DNA from: Magnaporthiopsis rhizophila
Taxonomy: Eukaryota > Ascomycota > Sordariomycetes > Magnaporthales > Magnaporthaceae
NCBI GenBank assembly: GCA_003049465.1
Contig: PYSS01000039.1
Coordinates: 124,001 to 188,000, forward strand
DNA: 64,000 nt
Direction of reading: 5' to 3'
Below are positions 41,247 through 51,853 of the stretch, piece by piece. The translations under genes and the position numbers were made by a program. The notes beneath the pieces are model-generated. The model was given only the letters and a program-made list of their open reading frames with translations, was not told where the DNA came from and made no database searches. How positions within the stretch are numbered: position 1 is the stretch's first letter; each line of letters starts with the position of its first letter.

Positions 41247-42726
41247 AGAGGTGGTGAGTTGGGCGGGCTTCGGTGCGCGATTGAAAGTGTGAGATAAAAA
41301 GAGCTTCTAGGCATATACGAGGTAGACAGCATCAAGTTGGCCCTCGCCTCTAGCTATCGCCTCTCTATGTTCTCCAGCCACGGTGAAGTATTGAGCCGGA
41401 TTATATTGTCTCATACGCACGTCATTATTGGTTACGCAAGCCTTTCCCAAGTAAAGAGCACCGCCAGACGCATTTTGACCTCTTTGCATTTGTCGGTGGT
41501 ATTTAAGAGCGGGGAAAAAATCAAATGAACAACAGAAAACCTCCAAGAGTCAGTCCCAGGAAGAAAGAAAAACGAAAAGCAAGGAGACAATAAAGATAGA
41601 GGAGAGGTTTGTCATTTCATCGACCGTTATCTAGGCAAATCGTCCTGGAAGGGCGCATCCATCTGGGAAAAGGAACAAAGAAACAAACAAAACTCCAGAC
41701 TTTACCACCCAATGCTAGGCACAGACATTAGACGGCAGAAACAGAGACGGGAGCAGACGGAATGAAGTCAAAAGCAATGAGGTAGGGGGAAAGAAAAAAA
41801 AAAAAAGGCTGCTCAAGACCAATCACCTCCGATCACCTCCGATCACCTCCAAAGAAAAGTGATTAGAAAGACAAAACAACGACGGGATCAGAGAGCCGCA
41901 CTTGTTTCTCCAAAGTGCCGCGACCAACCAAACGTTAAGGTAATGATAAATGCAAATTCCAAAAAAGACAAAAGAAAACACAAATAAAACTTCGCAGTTT
42001 CGCTGCCAACCCCATTCCAAATCGTCGACGCTTCTGGAAGGGAGACAAGCGATACAGTTGCGTCTGGATGCAATATCGTAGATTCGGGACACATGGAAAA
42101 CACAGAATAAAAAACAAACATGTAAAAATGTGTGTAAAAGACAACCTGAATAAGGTACTAGGTAGGTAGGGTTTGGAGGTTGGCAAGTCTTAGTGACTCC
42201 CCATTATCATCCCCATCGCAGTCCACCCAGGTAATGGCGCTTGATCAGCTAATAGCATTGGTGGAGGTATTGTATCGTCGGCCGTGATATATCAAGACAC
42301 AAAGGGGAAAAAGGAACAAAGGAAAAAAGAAAAGAAAAAAAAAGGAATCCGATCCATGAAGATATGAGTACCCGTGGGTTGCAAAATAAAACCGATCGCT
42401 GCCTGTGGGTCGAGCAGAATCCATCTCGGAACCCTGGAAGACTGGTGGACAAAGAAAGGAACTAGAGTTCCGGTTAGAAAAAAAGTTTGGTAATCGTGGT
42501 ATCACAAAAAAAGAAAAAAGAAAACACGCCATGCAACTGTTGATATGCTTATGTTTTGCATGCTATGCCGCATCAATCCGTGAAGCGTAAATAAAGCGGT
42601 TAAAGAGGCAAGATGGCTGGCTGGATGGGAGTAGCAGAGGGCGGATGGCGCCGCTTGCATCGCAATCGTTGTCCTCGTTGACCCAGGAAAGGATTGTAAA
42701 TTCTCCCCCTCCCTCATCGGCCGGCA
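41247..42726. other. Intergenic between convergent EBP2 and samB
   Basis: This 1.48-kb A-rich spacer lies between two 3' ends. It contains a tandem 10-mer (41822-41850), several A tracts and a GGTAGGTAGG run at about 42161-42170. No coding region is supported. Confidence 0.5.
41822..41850. repeat. Tandem 10-bp repeat, three copies
   Basis: Three consecutive copies of (G)ATCACCTCC lie in the convergent spacer; the first lacks the leading G. No function is apparent. Confidence 0.8.
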
Positions 42727-44613
42727 TTATTGCGTGGCAGCAACACACCAATGGCGATGGAAGGCCCATGCGCTCTTTTGGCACTCCTTGCTGCAGTACT
42801 TGGTGCGGCGACACCGGCGGCACTTGGCGAACTGGCGGGTAAACTCCTCCCACTTGCCACACTGGTAGTAGGCGCATTGGCGAATCCCCCCACGCGTGTC
42901 ATCCTTGCGGCAAAGGTTCCTCATGACGACACCGGCCCAGTACTGCATGTCGGTCGAGTGGTACCTGACGGTGAACTTCTCAACCAGAGGGAAGATGTTG
43001 AGGTCGTTGGGGAGCAGGTACTCCTCCTCGAGCTCCTCGTCCAGGGGAGACTCGATGGTGGCGTCGTCGCCATCCAGGAGCTGGATCTCCTTGCCGATTT
43101 TCAGGCGCGGGACCAGATGACTCTTTTGGAAATAAGAGCGCAGGTTGCAGTACTTTGAAACGTACGCCAGCAGCTGCAGCGACATGAGAACGTCCTCTTC
43201 CCGGGGCATGGCCGCAAGCATCTGCGTGTTCGGCGCGAGATGGCGTTCCAGCAGGTACCGAGGCAGCATGGTCTGCGGCATGGACGGCTGAGCTGGCGTC
43301 ACCATCGCCGGCCGGTTCGGAGACAGACCGATGGCGGGGACCGGGGTCACGGCCGTGTTGTTGGCGATGCTGCCATCCATGGGCCCGCGGTGTGTGATGT
43401 TGAAAGTGCCCGCGTCCTGCGTCTCGGAAACGGTCGGCATGTTGAGCTCGATGGCGGCGCCAGCGAGAATGCTGTCGTTTTCTTCCATCGAGATGTCCTG
43501 GATGTTGACGGCGGTCTGCATGTCCGTCGTGCCAGACATCTCGGCATCGGGAGACTCGTCCGACTGCATGCCGTCGGCAGAGATCTCGTCCGAGTCCGCC
43601 GTGGCCGTGGAGTTCTGGTGACGAATGGATGGTCGCCGCCGGGTGCGGATGGCAGGGGCAAGCATCGAAACCGGCCGCACGGTGGGTGACCGGATTTGCG
43701 GAGGAGGCAGGGGGGTTGTGGGAGAGGCGGGTTGGGACGAAATGGGAGGGTGCGTAAAAGACATCATTGAAGGAAGCCTGTCGACGTCCCGGACAGGCCT
43801 GACAAAGCCATCAGCTGAGGCGGCAGCATCCATGGTGGGCTGTATGGCGGCAGCGAGGGGCTGGACGATCTGGCGCGAGGGCGACGGGAGGCCGGGATGA
43901 GTCTCGGCGCCGCGGGGGTAGTGGCGATAATGAACGCCACGGTGGTGAAGGGCGAACTGGGTTCGGTCGGTGGGTGTGGTGACCTGCTGCGGAATGGCGG
44001 CGGCGGAAGCGCCGTCGTTTGTCATCCGTTCTGCAGCCGATGACGGACCGGCAAAGGAGGCACCGATATCGATGGAGGGCGGAGGAGCCTGTCTCCGGAA
44101 CGCGCGCTGATCGTCCACGCGGGTGTTTCTGTTGGTGAAGCTGGATGCCTTGCCCCGGTGGTCGCGGTCGCGGGTGCGGGCGTAGGGATCCTGAAACTTC
44201 TTCTTAACCTCCTCCTGCTTCTCGCGGCACTTCTCGACGACCTGGATGTAGTTGTCAAGAATGGTGGCGATGACGGGAACCATGTCGGCCTCGACGACCC
44301 TGGTGCGCACACCCTCGGTGCCTCTGACGCCTATGTTGACGACGCACTGGAAGGCGAGGTTCCATTTCCACATGTCCATCATGTCTTTGCTCCGGCCCTG
44401 CTTGAGGATGCAGATTAACCTCTCGATGCCGCCATCGACGGTGAGGATGTCCCTGATGCGGGCGGATGAGGTCGTGAGGTAGGCGAGATGGTTGAGAGAG
44501 TTGATGAGAGGGAGGGTCGATGTGCAGTCGAGCGCACGCCGGTCGTAGAGCGCGGTTGTGATGCCCACAGACGCCTTGTTGACGTTGGGGATGCTGAAGT
44601 TGACTTCCCTCAT
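42727..44613 (-). CDS. samB: MYND-finger protein samB / MUB1
   Basis: This is the orthologue of Aspergillus samB and yeast MUB1. Mub1 works with the ubiquitin ligase Ubr2 to target the proteasome-gene activator Rpn4; samB affects growth polarity and development. It is a single exon of 628 aa. The start is the ATG at 44613: the frame stays open upstream to 44922, but only from a TTG, and the protein beginning MREVNFSIPNVNKASVGITT matches the family N-terminus. The helical N-terminal region (INSLNHLAYLTTSSARIRDILTVDGG, about 30-60) is highly conserved. The middle is Pro/Ser/Thr-rich and disordered. The C-terminal MYND finger is at about 580-625 (CAYYQCGKWEEF, then CRRCRRTKYCSKECQ and HRHWC), with all zinc ligands present. 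A very long gene-free region lies upstream, suggesting a large promoter or leader. Confidence 0.92.
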   Translation of the reverse strand: MREVNFSIPNVNKASVGITTALYDRRALDCTSTLPLINSLNHLAYLTTSSARIRDILTVDGGIERLICILKQGRSKDMMDMWKWNLAFQCVVNIGVRGTEGVRTRVVEADMVPVIATILDNYIQVVEKCREKQEEVKKKFQDPYARTRDRDHRGKASSFTNRNTRVDDQRAFRRQAPPPSIDIGASFAGPSSAAERMTNDGASAAAIPQQVTTPTDRTQFALHHRGVHYRHYPRGAETHPGLPSPSRQIVQPLAAAIQPTMDAAASADGFVRPVRDVDRLPSMMSFTHPPISSQPASPTTPLPPPQIRSPTVRPVSMLAPAIRTRRRPSIRHQNSTATADSDEISADGMQSDESPDAEMSGTTDMQTAVNIQDISMEENDSILAGAAIELNMPTVSETQDAGTFNITHRGPMDGSIANNTAVTPVPAIGLSPNRPAMVTPAQPSMPQTMLPRYLLERHLAPNTQMLAAMPREEDVLMSLQLLAYVSKYCNLRSYFQKSHLVPRLKIGKEIQLLDGDDATIESPLDEELEEEYLLPNDLNIFPLVEKFTVRYHSTDMQYWAGVVMRNLCRKDDTRGGIRQCAYYQCGKWEEFTRQFAKCRRCRRTKYCSKECQKSAWAFHRHWCVAATQ

Positions 44614-47600
44614 CGTCGCGGCTGGCCACGGGATCGTGGCTGTCGCGGGGAGGACGGTCGGCGGTGGAAAGAATGAACCGACCGGAGAGGCGGCTTTGCG
44701 GCTGAGGGGGATCTCGGGCTGCAACCAGAGGATATGGCGGCAAAGCAAGAGAAGATGGGTAGGAAGCCGATTGCTATGGACGGTGACGGTGGCGCGAGAG
44801 ATGTAGTCAAGCGCCTTAATCGACAAAGGGTCGTAGGGAAGAGAGAGAAACGGGCGACGATGCAGATTAACAGGCGGGGGGGAGGTGTAATGGCAGATGG
44901 GGACGTCTTCCCAGTCGATCAATGCGTTGAATGAGGAGAATCAATGCAGAGTGATGAGTTTGCAGTCGGGGGTGTCTGGCTGGTGGAATTACGTCGGGAG
45001 CACGGCCGAGAAAAGTCGGTGTCGGGTGCCCGTCCTAGCGAAAGGGGGCAGAGTCCGAGACAGAGCTGCTTCTTTGGTTTGGCGGAACGACGCTCGAGGA
45101 CGACGAGGACGAGGACGAGGGCGATGAGGCAATCGGCAGACTGCAGCAGCTGCAGCTCTCAAAGTGTTTGCTTTGGGTCGGGAAGGCGGGCGGAGACGCT
45201 GGGGACTCGATGGCAGCCGGGGGTGTGGGCGCGTCTGTTTCTTAGCTGCCAGTTGGCTCAGCAGAGGGCTTGAGGAGGATGATGCATCGAAGGTGGAAAC
45301 GCCACAGGCACGATGGAAACCAGATGAGACGAAAATGACGGGCGTGAGCAGCGAGGATCGAGTCGCAGATTCGGGGGAAGAAAAGAATCAACAGGACGGT
45401 GCGATTCGGGGCGTCTGATTCATTTCTTCCTCCCCTCAAGATAGCGGCTTAAGGGCAGGTTGGGGAAGAGGAGGAGGATGGATGGATTACGGTGTGGTTG
45501 TGGTTGTGGTGGTGGTGGTGGCGGTTGAGGGTGTGGGCAAAAAGGCAGGGAAAAAATAAAGGAAGAGAAGGGAGGCAGAGGGAAAGCAGGGGTCTGGAGA
45601 TGGTGAGGTTGGGCCCCCCGATTTTCCTTTGCCAGGTGCAATTTTTGCCTGGCACCACCTCTCCTCTGCTGGGACCAATTGCTGGGCCGGCTGCTGGAAC
45701 CACCACCCACGGCTGGGCTGGGCCTTGTCTTGTCCCTTGACACCACACACCCACCCACGCACCATCCATGCAGCAGCTACAGCGTCGGCTGCCGGGCAGG
45801 CAGGTAGGCAGTGACTGATGGAAAGTGAATGGCAGGTGGAAATCATGGAACAGGGGCCCAAATCTTGGGATCAGGATCGCAGCTCTCGGTTCTCAACGCT
45901 TCGCATCCATCCGCCATCGCCCGTGCTGGTTCTTCGCTAGTTAGGCTCTGTTCGCCCCTTATTGCGCGCCCGAGCCAGCCCAGCCTGCGCAATTCCAAGG
46001 GGGAGGGCGGGCCGTTGGCGTTGCAGGGGGCTCGCTAGCTCTGCCGCTCTGGTTCTGTTCTATGTACAGGAGCCCACCTAAACAATGCCTGGACATATCA
46101 GGAGGAAGAAGGAAATACGCGGGAGACCAATAGCAAGCAGCTCGATTTCAAAATAGGAAAAGAAAGAAGAGAAGCATAAACCCAAGACCGCATGGCGACC
46201 TGACTGGCTGTGGTGCGGGTGGACCAGGCGGCCAAATCACACACTCTCGGTCCATCCTCCCTTGTGCACGGCGACGTCTTGGCCCGCCTCAGCTTTAGCC
46301 GCTGCACCCGCATTTTCTTTTCTGCAGCGGGTTGGAGAAAGACAGCATGCCCCCCCATCGGCACTGTCTGTTTCGGATTGTGCAGCTGCCTCGACAGGTC
46401 AAAGGAGAATCCCGGCCTGACTCTTTCGATGATGGATCATGACGGACGGCTGATGGGCCGCCCGTGGATGACGGATGGCCCGGGGGTTTGCTTGCTGTTG
46501 GTCTCAACTTCTTCTTTTTCCCTTAATTCTCTGTTCAAAACAAACACAGACAGGAAAGGACCACAGCCGCGGCGCACCGCGAAACGTCCCTCTTCTTCCC
46601 CTCTCTGTGCGAAGCATCACACACACTCACATCATCCCTCCCCCACCCTTCTGTGGCCACAGACCAGTCTCGGCCTGTTCTCCCCCGTCTCCATCGGCAC
46701 GCACCTCCACCACAGGGTGCCAGCCGGACAACACCAAGCTCATTAGCCATTGGCCTGAACGGACGCTGACAAAAAGAAAAAAAAAAAGTTGAGGGTCCCT
46801 TTCCCGGCGAACAAGGAGCGGGAACAGCTTCTAGGGGCTCCACCAGGCCAAACACCATATGAGTGGCGGGTGTTGATGCACAGAGCTCCCGTTAGCGTGA
46901 GCGACGATCTCTTTTCCTTTTCGGCCCTCGGCGCCGCGCGTGGCCACCACCTCTTTTTTCCCTCACGATCTGGCCCTTTTTTTTTTTTTTTTTTTTTTGC
47001 TATCAACCGTATTGGATCAGTAGCTACCTAGGTATCCGACGCATCCGTGGAAAGCTGACAGGTTTTCGCCACTTAAATGGACGAACCGAACTCGAGCCGC
47101 CTTTGGGCTTTGTTTGATCGCTCTACATAGGTGGATGGATGGTCACTTGGGAGCTATGGGCACCGCCTAATCGCGCCAATGTGACCTGTTCTCTCTGCTT
47201 GACCCCCTTGCACTGGCCGAACCTCTCCCATGGTTCCCCGCCATGCTAGTAAAAAAAAAAAAAGTCGAACCAAAGAAACCGCCACGTCTTGTTTGCTTGG
47301 CGGCAAGCAGACGGGTGCGTTTGCAGGGGGCAAGGGGACCCGCTTTCAGATCGGGGAACAATGCCAGGTCGAGGCCAAGAGCTCACTGGCGAAGGGGCCC
47401 CCTGCAATATCTGCAGGTGGTGGTGGCAGCAGGGAGGAGTGGCTGACTGCTTTTTTCTTTTTTCCAAGCTGAGGAGGAACGCGTGAGAAAACGAGCCAGG
47501 GTTCAATGAGAGTGAGAGGAGAGGCTCCCCGCAGTTGCGTGCGCAGGAGCAATTTCAACTTGGCGAATTTAGTCACGGTGGGTTTCGCAATCCGCATGAT

Positions 47601-49067
47601 GGAGACGACCAGGCAGATGATGCAAGGGAACGAAAACAAAAAATAATAATACATTCCCAAAGGCTCGCTTACCTTGCGCTTTTCTTAGGCGGCCGGCAAG
47701 CCGTGCCAGCCAGGGACGGGATCGTTCTCCACCGCGATGCCGCCTGCCTCCATCGGTCTCGGTCAAGGACGCACATACCTTGACCTACCACATACAGACG
47801 GATAGGTGTGCTCAGTCAGTTAGACAGGCACGGCGCAAAAGCACAACACAGATTCCGCTTGCAGCACGTCTGAGAGTTGTTTGCTTGCTTCTTGTTTTTG
47901 CCTCTTACTCAGCAGTAAGACAACCCTGCTATTGCAGGCGGACAGACGCCCACGTGCGGAAAGAAGAGAAAAAGAAAAAAAGGGTGAATGAATGAACCCG
48001 CAGCTTGGCCACAGTTGCGAGGTGATGAGCTGCTGACCCCTAGCAGAGCGGTAGCGGCAGCGGTAACGGCAGTGGCAACGGCAACGGCACCTAGATCCCC
48101 GTCCGGCCGTGTTATTTTGGCACGAGCCGTGGGGAGCGCAGAACAGAGTTTGGGATGATGGACCTTGGTGCCCATTAGACTTTCTGTAAAGGTAAAACGT
48201 CAAGTTGGTGGCAGCCCTGCCATCAAACGTCCGTCCGTCCGTCCGTCGACCGCTCTTTTTTTGTTCTTGTTTTTCTATGGATTATCTTCTTTCTCTGTGC
48301 GTTCGGTCGTCCCCCTATTATTCCTCCCGGGCTATCCCGCAACCCAATCCCATGGAACAAAGTGAGAGCCCGAGCACGGGGATTGTCCTGACTCCTGCCT
48401 ATCTAGGTAGGTAGGTGGCCAGGTACCAGCAACAATCCTTTTTTTCCCCGGGGGCGGTCTGAAACCGAAGCGTAGCGATTACATGCCCGAAAAGGAGTGT
48501 GATGCGCGAGGGTTGGGGAAAATAATAAAAAAAAAAGAAAAGAAATCCCGGGAAATCAGCGTAGGATCGCCGATCATCAGAACACGCGAATAGGAGAAAA
48601 TAAAAAAAAAACAAAGCAACACGACGGGGATTTCGTTGCTTTTTCCCAGCGCTTGTCCGACCCAATCCCAGCACGACAAGCAAAAAAAAAAAAAAAAAAA
48701 GCGCGTGTTGTTCACCGCTCCTGTATGGCCGCCACGCCACCCGATTAAGAAAAAAAGAAAGAAAGAAAGAAACAGGAAAACGAGCCCAGCGCCCTTGCCT
48801 GCCCACGCCGCGGCACTACTGCACGCTCAAGCGCGATGGCTACCAGGTAGCGCAAGCCGCAAACGCAAGGAGAAAGGAGGAAGGAGGGGCGCGGTTGGTT
48901 CGGAGCGTCTGGCTTAGCGCCCCGATCCCGCCTCCTGGCCAGTTGCATACGGTCGGTCGGCCCCTTCGCGCCAGCCGAGCCGCGCACGTTTGTATGCTGG
49001 TGGATGAGTCGCCGAACGGACATTTCGTCATCCGGCTGGGAAGGAAAATAAATAAAAATAAGTCGTT

Positions 49068-49115
<48 letters not shown>

Positions 49116-49140
49116 GTTTNNNNNNNNNNNNNNNNNNNNN

Positions 49141-49177
<37 letters not shown>

Positions 49178-49584
49178 AAAGGGGGCGCTTGGGGTGCATG
49201 ATGCACGTCCCTCAGGCTGCCGACTGCGGAAAGCACGTGCTCTCTGGAGCTTTTTTGATGCTGACTGACCGTAAAACATGCGTTGCATTCGTTCAGCCTC
49301 ACTAGGATTGGGCCCGCCTCTGCCAACACATCAAAAGACTAGGCAGAGAACTAGGTACCTTAGATGAAACCGCCTATAATTGGGGGTATAATACAGATTG
49401 TACCGGTGCCACCGCCAAGAGAATCATCTCCGTGGAACGGTCGGCTCATTCGGTTCACGACACTGAGCCCACGTGCGCTGGATTAACCGACTGGTCGTCG
49501 ATTTTTTTTGATTTTTTTTTTTACTTTGAATTAAACCCATGAGGTCCATATATGCGTGCAGGCAAACGGTTATCAACAGTTAAT
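44614..49584. other. Gene-free block of about 5 kb with homopolymers and an assembly gap
   Basis: This block lies between the samB start and the 3' end of the next minus-strand gene. No frame is convincing; the longest (46210-46746, 178 codons, plus) has no motif. It contains T22 at 46977-46998, A runs near 48681 and 49070, (GTCC)n at 48229-48247, and GGCAACGGT-type imperfect repeats at 48040-48095. TACCTAGGTA-like motifs occur at 47024-47034 and 49351-49360. The run of N at 49120-49140 is flanked by poly-A on both sides. The part next to samB may be its extended promoter or leader. Confidence 0.6.
49070..49175. repeat. Poly-A tracts flanking a 21-N assembly gap
   Basis: About 43 A lie on the left (49070-49112), then GGGGTTT, 21 N (49120-49140), then about 35 A. 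The gap size is a placeholder; the homopolymer probably defeated sequencing or assembly. Confidence 0.95.
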
Positions 49585-50901
49585 TCAGTCGCCACTGATC
49601 TTGGCATGGCGAAAGTACTTCATCCCCATCCACGCCACCACGACCCACACCCACGCCATAATGCAGGTGAGGATGATGAGAGCCGGGTAGTAGCCCACGA
49701 TGGGCAACGTCGGGTCGTCCTCGAGCTCGGGCGGCGCGTACGGCGTGGTGCCGACGTCCCAGGCCCAGCTCCAGACGCCCAGGCAGGAGCCCATGCCCGT
49801 GACGAAGACGAACCACGTGACGAACAGCACGACCCAGCCCCACCACTCCGTCTCCGAGTAGTCCCACTCGGCCGGGTGGTGGTGATGGTGGTGGTGCAGG
49901 CGGTGGTGCTCCTGCGAGACGCCTCGCGCCGGCATCGTCGACGACAGGCTCGCCAGTGCTAATGGCGACTTGGCCCGGTGCTCGGAGCGTCGCCGCTGCA
50001 GTGGGATGCGGGCAGTTGGGGAGAGCAGCCCACCACTGGGAAAGTACGACTCGGACCCGGACGAGAGCCGTTCCGGACGCAGCGGGAGCGACGAGGCGGT
50101 AGAACTTGGTCGCCGCGCCATGTGCAGGCCGTCCTCGTCGTCCGTCGTGGTCGTAGAGTAGGACATCATGGTCGGGCTGGATGCTGGGATGTCTCCGTCG
50201 ATGATCTTTGTGTTTGGCGGAACGTCACTATGTCCCAGGCTCTGTGGCGCCGAGTCCAAATCCGATGCCCGTGCTTCTTGGACCCCGGGGCTCGCCCGAC
50301 TCCTTATAGTGGCGCCGTCTGTGGACGGGCGGGGGGTGCCGTCCGAGATGCCTGTCCCGTCCGAGTCCACATCGGCTGCGTGGGCACCCGATGTTGACAG
50401 CGTCAAGGACGGTAGGGATGACGACGACGACGATGGTGATGGCGAGGAAGATGACGACGGCAGAGGCGCCGCTTTGGACGAACCGTCTTTCCTTGTAGAA
50501 GAGACGGACGGCAGTGCCGTGTCGCCGTGCTGCGGCTCGAATTCGAGGGCGACGGCAGACTCCCGGCGCTCGTGCTGGGCTCGGCGTCCCAGCAGGGCGA
50601 CCTTGCGGAGCGATCCCCTCCTGCGGCGCGTCTTCTGCTGCTGCAGCGCAATGGCGATGGAGCTGTAGGGCCGAGAGGAAGAGGCAGCAGCAGCAGCAGC
50701 AGCCTCGGCGTCGGCAAGAGCGCCCGCATCCGGGCTGTGGTGGTCCAGCGGCGGGTGGTTGGTGGCGGATGAGGATCTCAAAAAGGGGGCCTGCAGCTTG
50801 GAGAGGAAGCTGCTGGTGCCAGTGGCGCTGCGCCGATGGCCGGTAGCTGCTGGCGGCGACTGGCTGGCGCTACTGGGCGCCGTTTGGGATGCTGCATCCA
50901 T
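49585..50901 (-). CDS. Two-TM membrane protein with disordered N-terminus (438 aa)
   Basis: This is a single exon starting at the ATG at 50901. The first ~310 residues are Ser/Ala/Pro-rich with a short basic island (TRRRRGSLRKVALLGRR) and are probably cytosolic and disordered. A His run (HHHHHHHP, about residue 340) leads into the conserved-looking C-terminus: YSETEWWGWVVLFVTWFVFV, then MGSCLGVWSWAWDVG (first TM), a short acidic loop, then YYPALIILTCIMAWVWVVVAW (second TM) and MKYFRHAKISGD. The tryptophan-rich TM pair resembles uncharacterised fungal integral membrane proteins that I recognise only by appearance. No function is known to me. It is transcribed divergently from the ZRG17-type gene across a 952-bp spacer. 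Confidence 0.78.
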   Translation of the reverse strand: MDAASQTAPSSASQSPPAATGHRRSATGTSSFLSKLQAPFLRSSSATNHPPLDHHSPDAGALADAEAAAAAAASSSRPYSSIAIALQQQKTRRRRGSLRKVALLGRRAQHERRESAVALEFEPQHGDTALPSVSSTRKDGSSKAAPLPSSSSSPSPSSSSSSLPSLTLSTSGAHAADVDSDGTGISDGTPRPSTDGATIRSRASPGVQEARASDLDSAPQSLGHSDVPPNTKIIDGDIPASSPTMMSYSTTTTDDEDGLHMARRPSSTASSLPLRPERLSSGSESYFPSGGLLSPTARIPLQRRRSEHRAKSPLALASLSSTMPARGVSQEHHRLHHHHHHHPAEWDYSETEWWGWVVLFVTWFVFVTGMGSCLGVWSWAWDVGTTPYAPPELEDDPTLPIVGYYPALIILTCIMAWVWVVVAWMGMKYFRHAKISGD

Positions 50902-51853
50902 GGCCTCGGCGGCAGGGCTTGGGGGCCCCTAGCAGCTGCGTCAATGCACGCCGGGCGAGGTCAGGTGGTGGGCAGGGGGACTAGCAGAGGGTCGGCAGGA
51001 CAGAAGGGACGGCGCCAACGGACAGGACAGGCCCAGGGCTGTGCCAAGTGGAGCGCACTTATGATCCTACAGTGTTGCGCTCCAAAACGAGGGGCTGGGT
51101 TGACGACAACCCTTGCGGTCGGCAGCGGCAGCGAGACTGGTGCCTGGCTGGGGGTGTTCGTTCAGCTCGCGGGGCGATGGCGACTAGCGACGGAGAGAAG
51201 GATGAAGAGAAGCCAGCAGAAAGCCTGGGCATGGCGGCGGTGGGTTCAATAGGAATAGGGGCTGTTTTGTTTGGGTCGTCGACTTCCAGATTGACGATGA
51301 GGAAGTGCCGTTGCGTGCCGCGTCGCACCGGTGCTGCCTGAAGCAATTAATGGCAAGATTGATGTCTTGCAGTTGTGCCTCCCTAGCTCATCGCGAGCTA
51401 GAGTTGGATGTTGAAGGGAACCAATCTGGTAATGGAGGTTGAGGCTTCCCACATGCCAAAGTCAATTGCTGTCTTGATTCGCAGGAGCTCATTGGTGAAA
51501 TCAAGCCCCTGAGTTTGTTTCTCGGGCAGCTGCCATTGATGGGTTACCCACAATTGTGCGTCAGTGGAAGCGGCAGTGAGCGGTAGCGCTCTGGGCAGGG
51601 AAACATACGCTCTGCAGGCTCTGCAATAGCCCGAATGGGACGCTTGATCAGGGCTGGCAGGCGCAGGTTGCAGGGCCGCTGGCGCATTAGGCGCTAGGCT
51701 GAAAGCAGCAAAACCACCGCCCAAGTCAAGACTCAATCGATCTGGCCCTATCGCTCCAACTCCACTCCTCCACGCCGCCGCACCGCAAACGTCCCAGACC
51801 AAGACACCCAAAAAGTCGCACGGGGGCTGCTCGATGCCTGTCCCCGCCGGCCC
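50902..51853. promoter_or_regulatory. Divergent promoter region, membrane protein and ZRG17-type gene
   Basis: This 952-bp spacer lies between two divergent starts. The minus-strand frame 51398-51877 overlaps the next gene's start and has no motif, so it is treated as non-coding. No clear TATA box was seen. Confidence 0.5.

Noticed and set aside
42727..44922. Longer samB protein with 103 extra N-terminal residues
   Set aside because: The extension opens on TTG and has no ATG; the family N-terminus begins at the ATG at 44613.
46210..46746. 178-codon plus-strand frame in the long spacer
   Set aside because: Composition is low-complexity Pro/Ser/His with no domain, and other frames are equally open.
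48825..49329. Frames of Lys or Phe runs spanning the gap
   Set aside because: They are produced by poly-A/poly-T and N bases and have no biological meaning.
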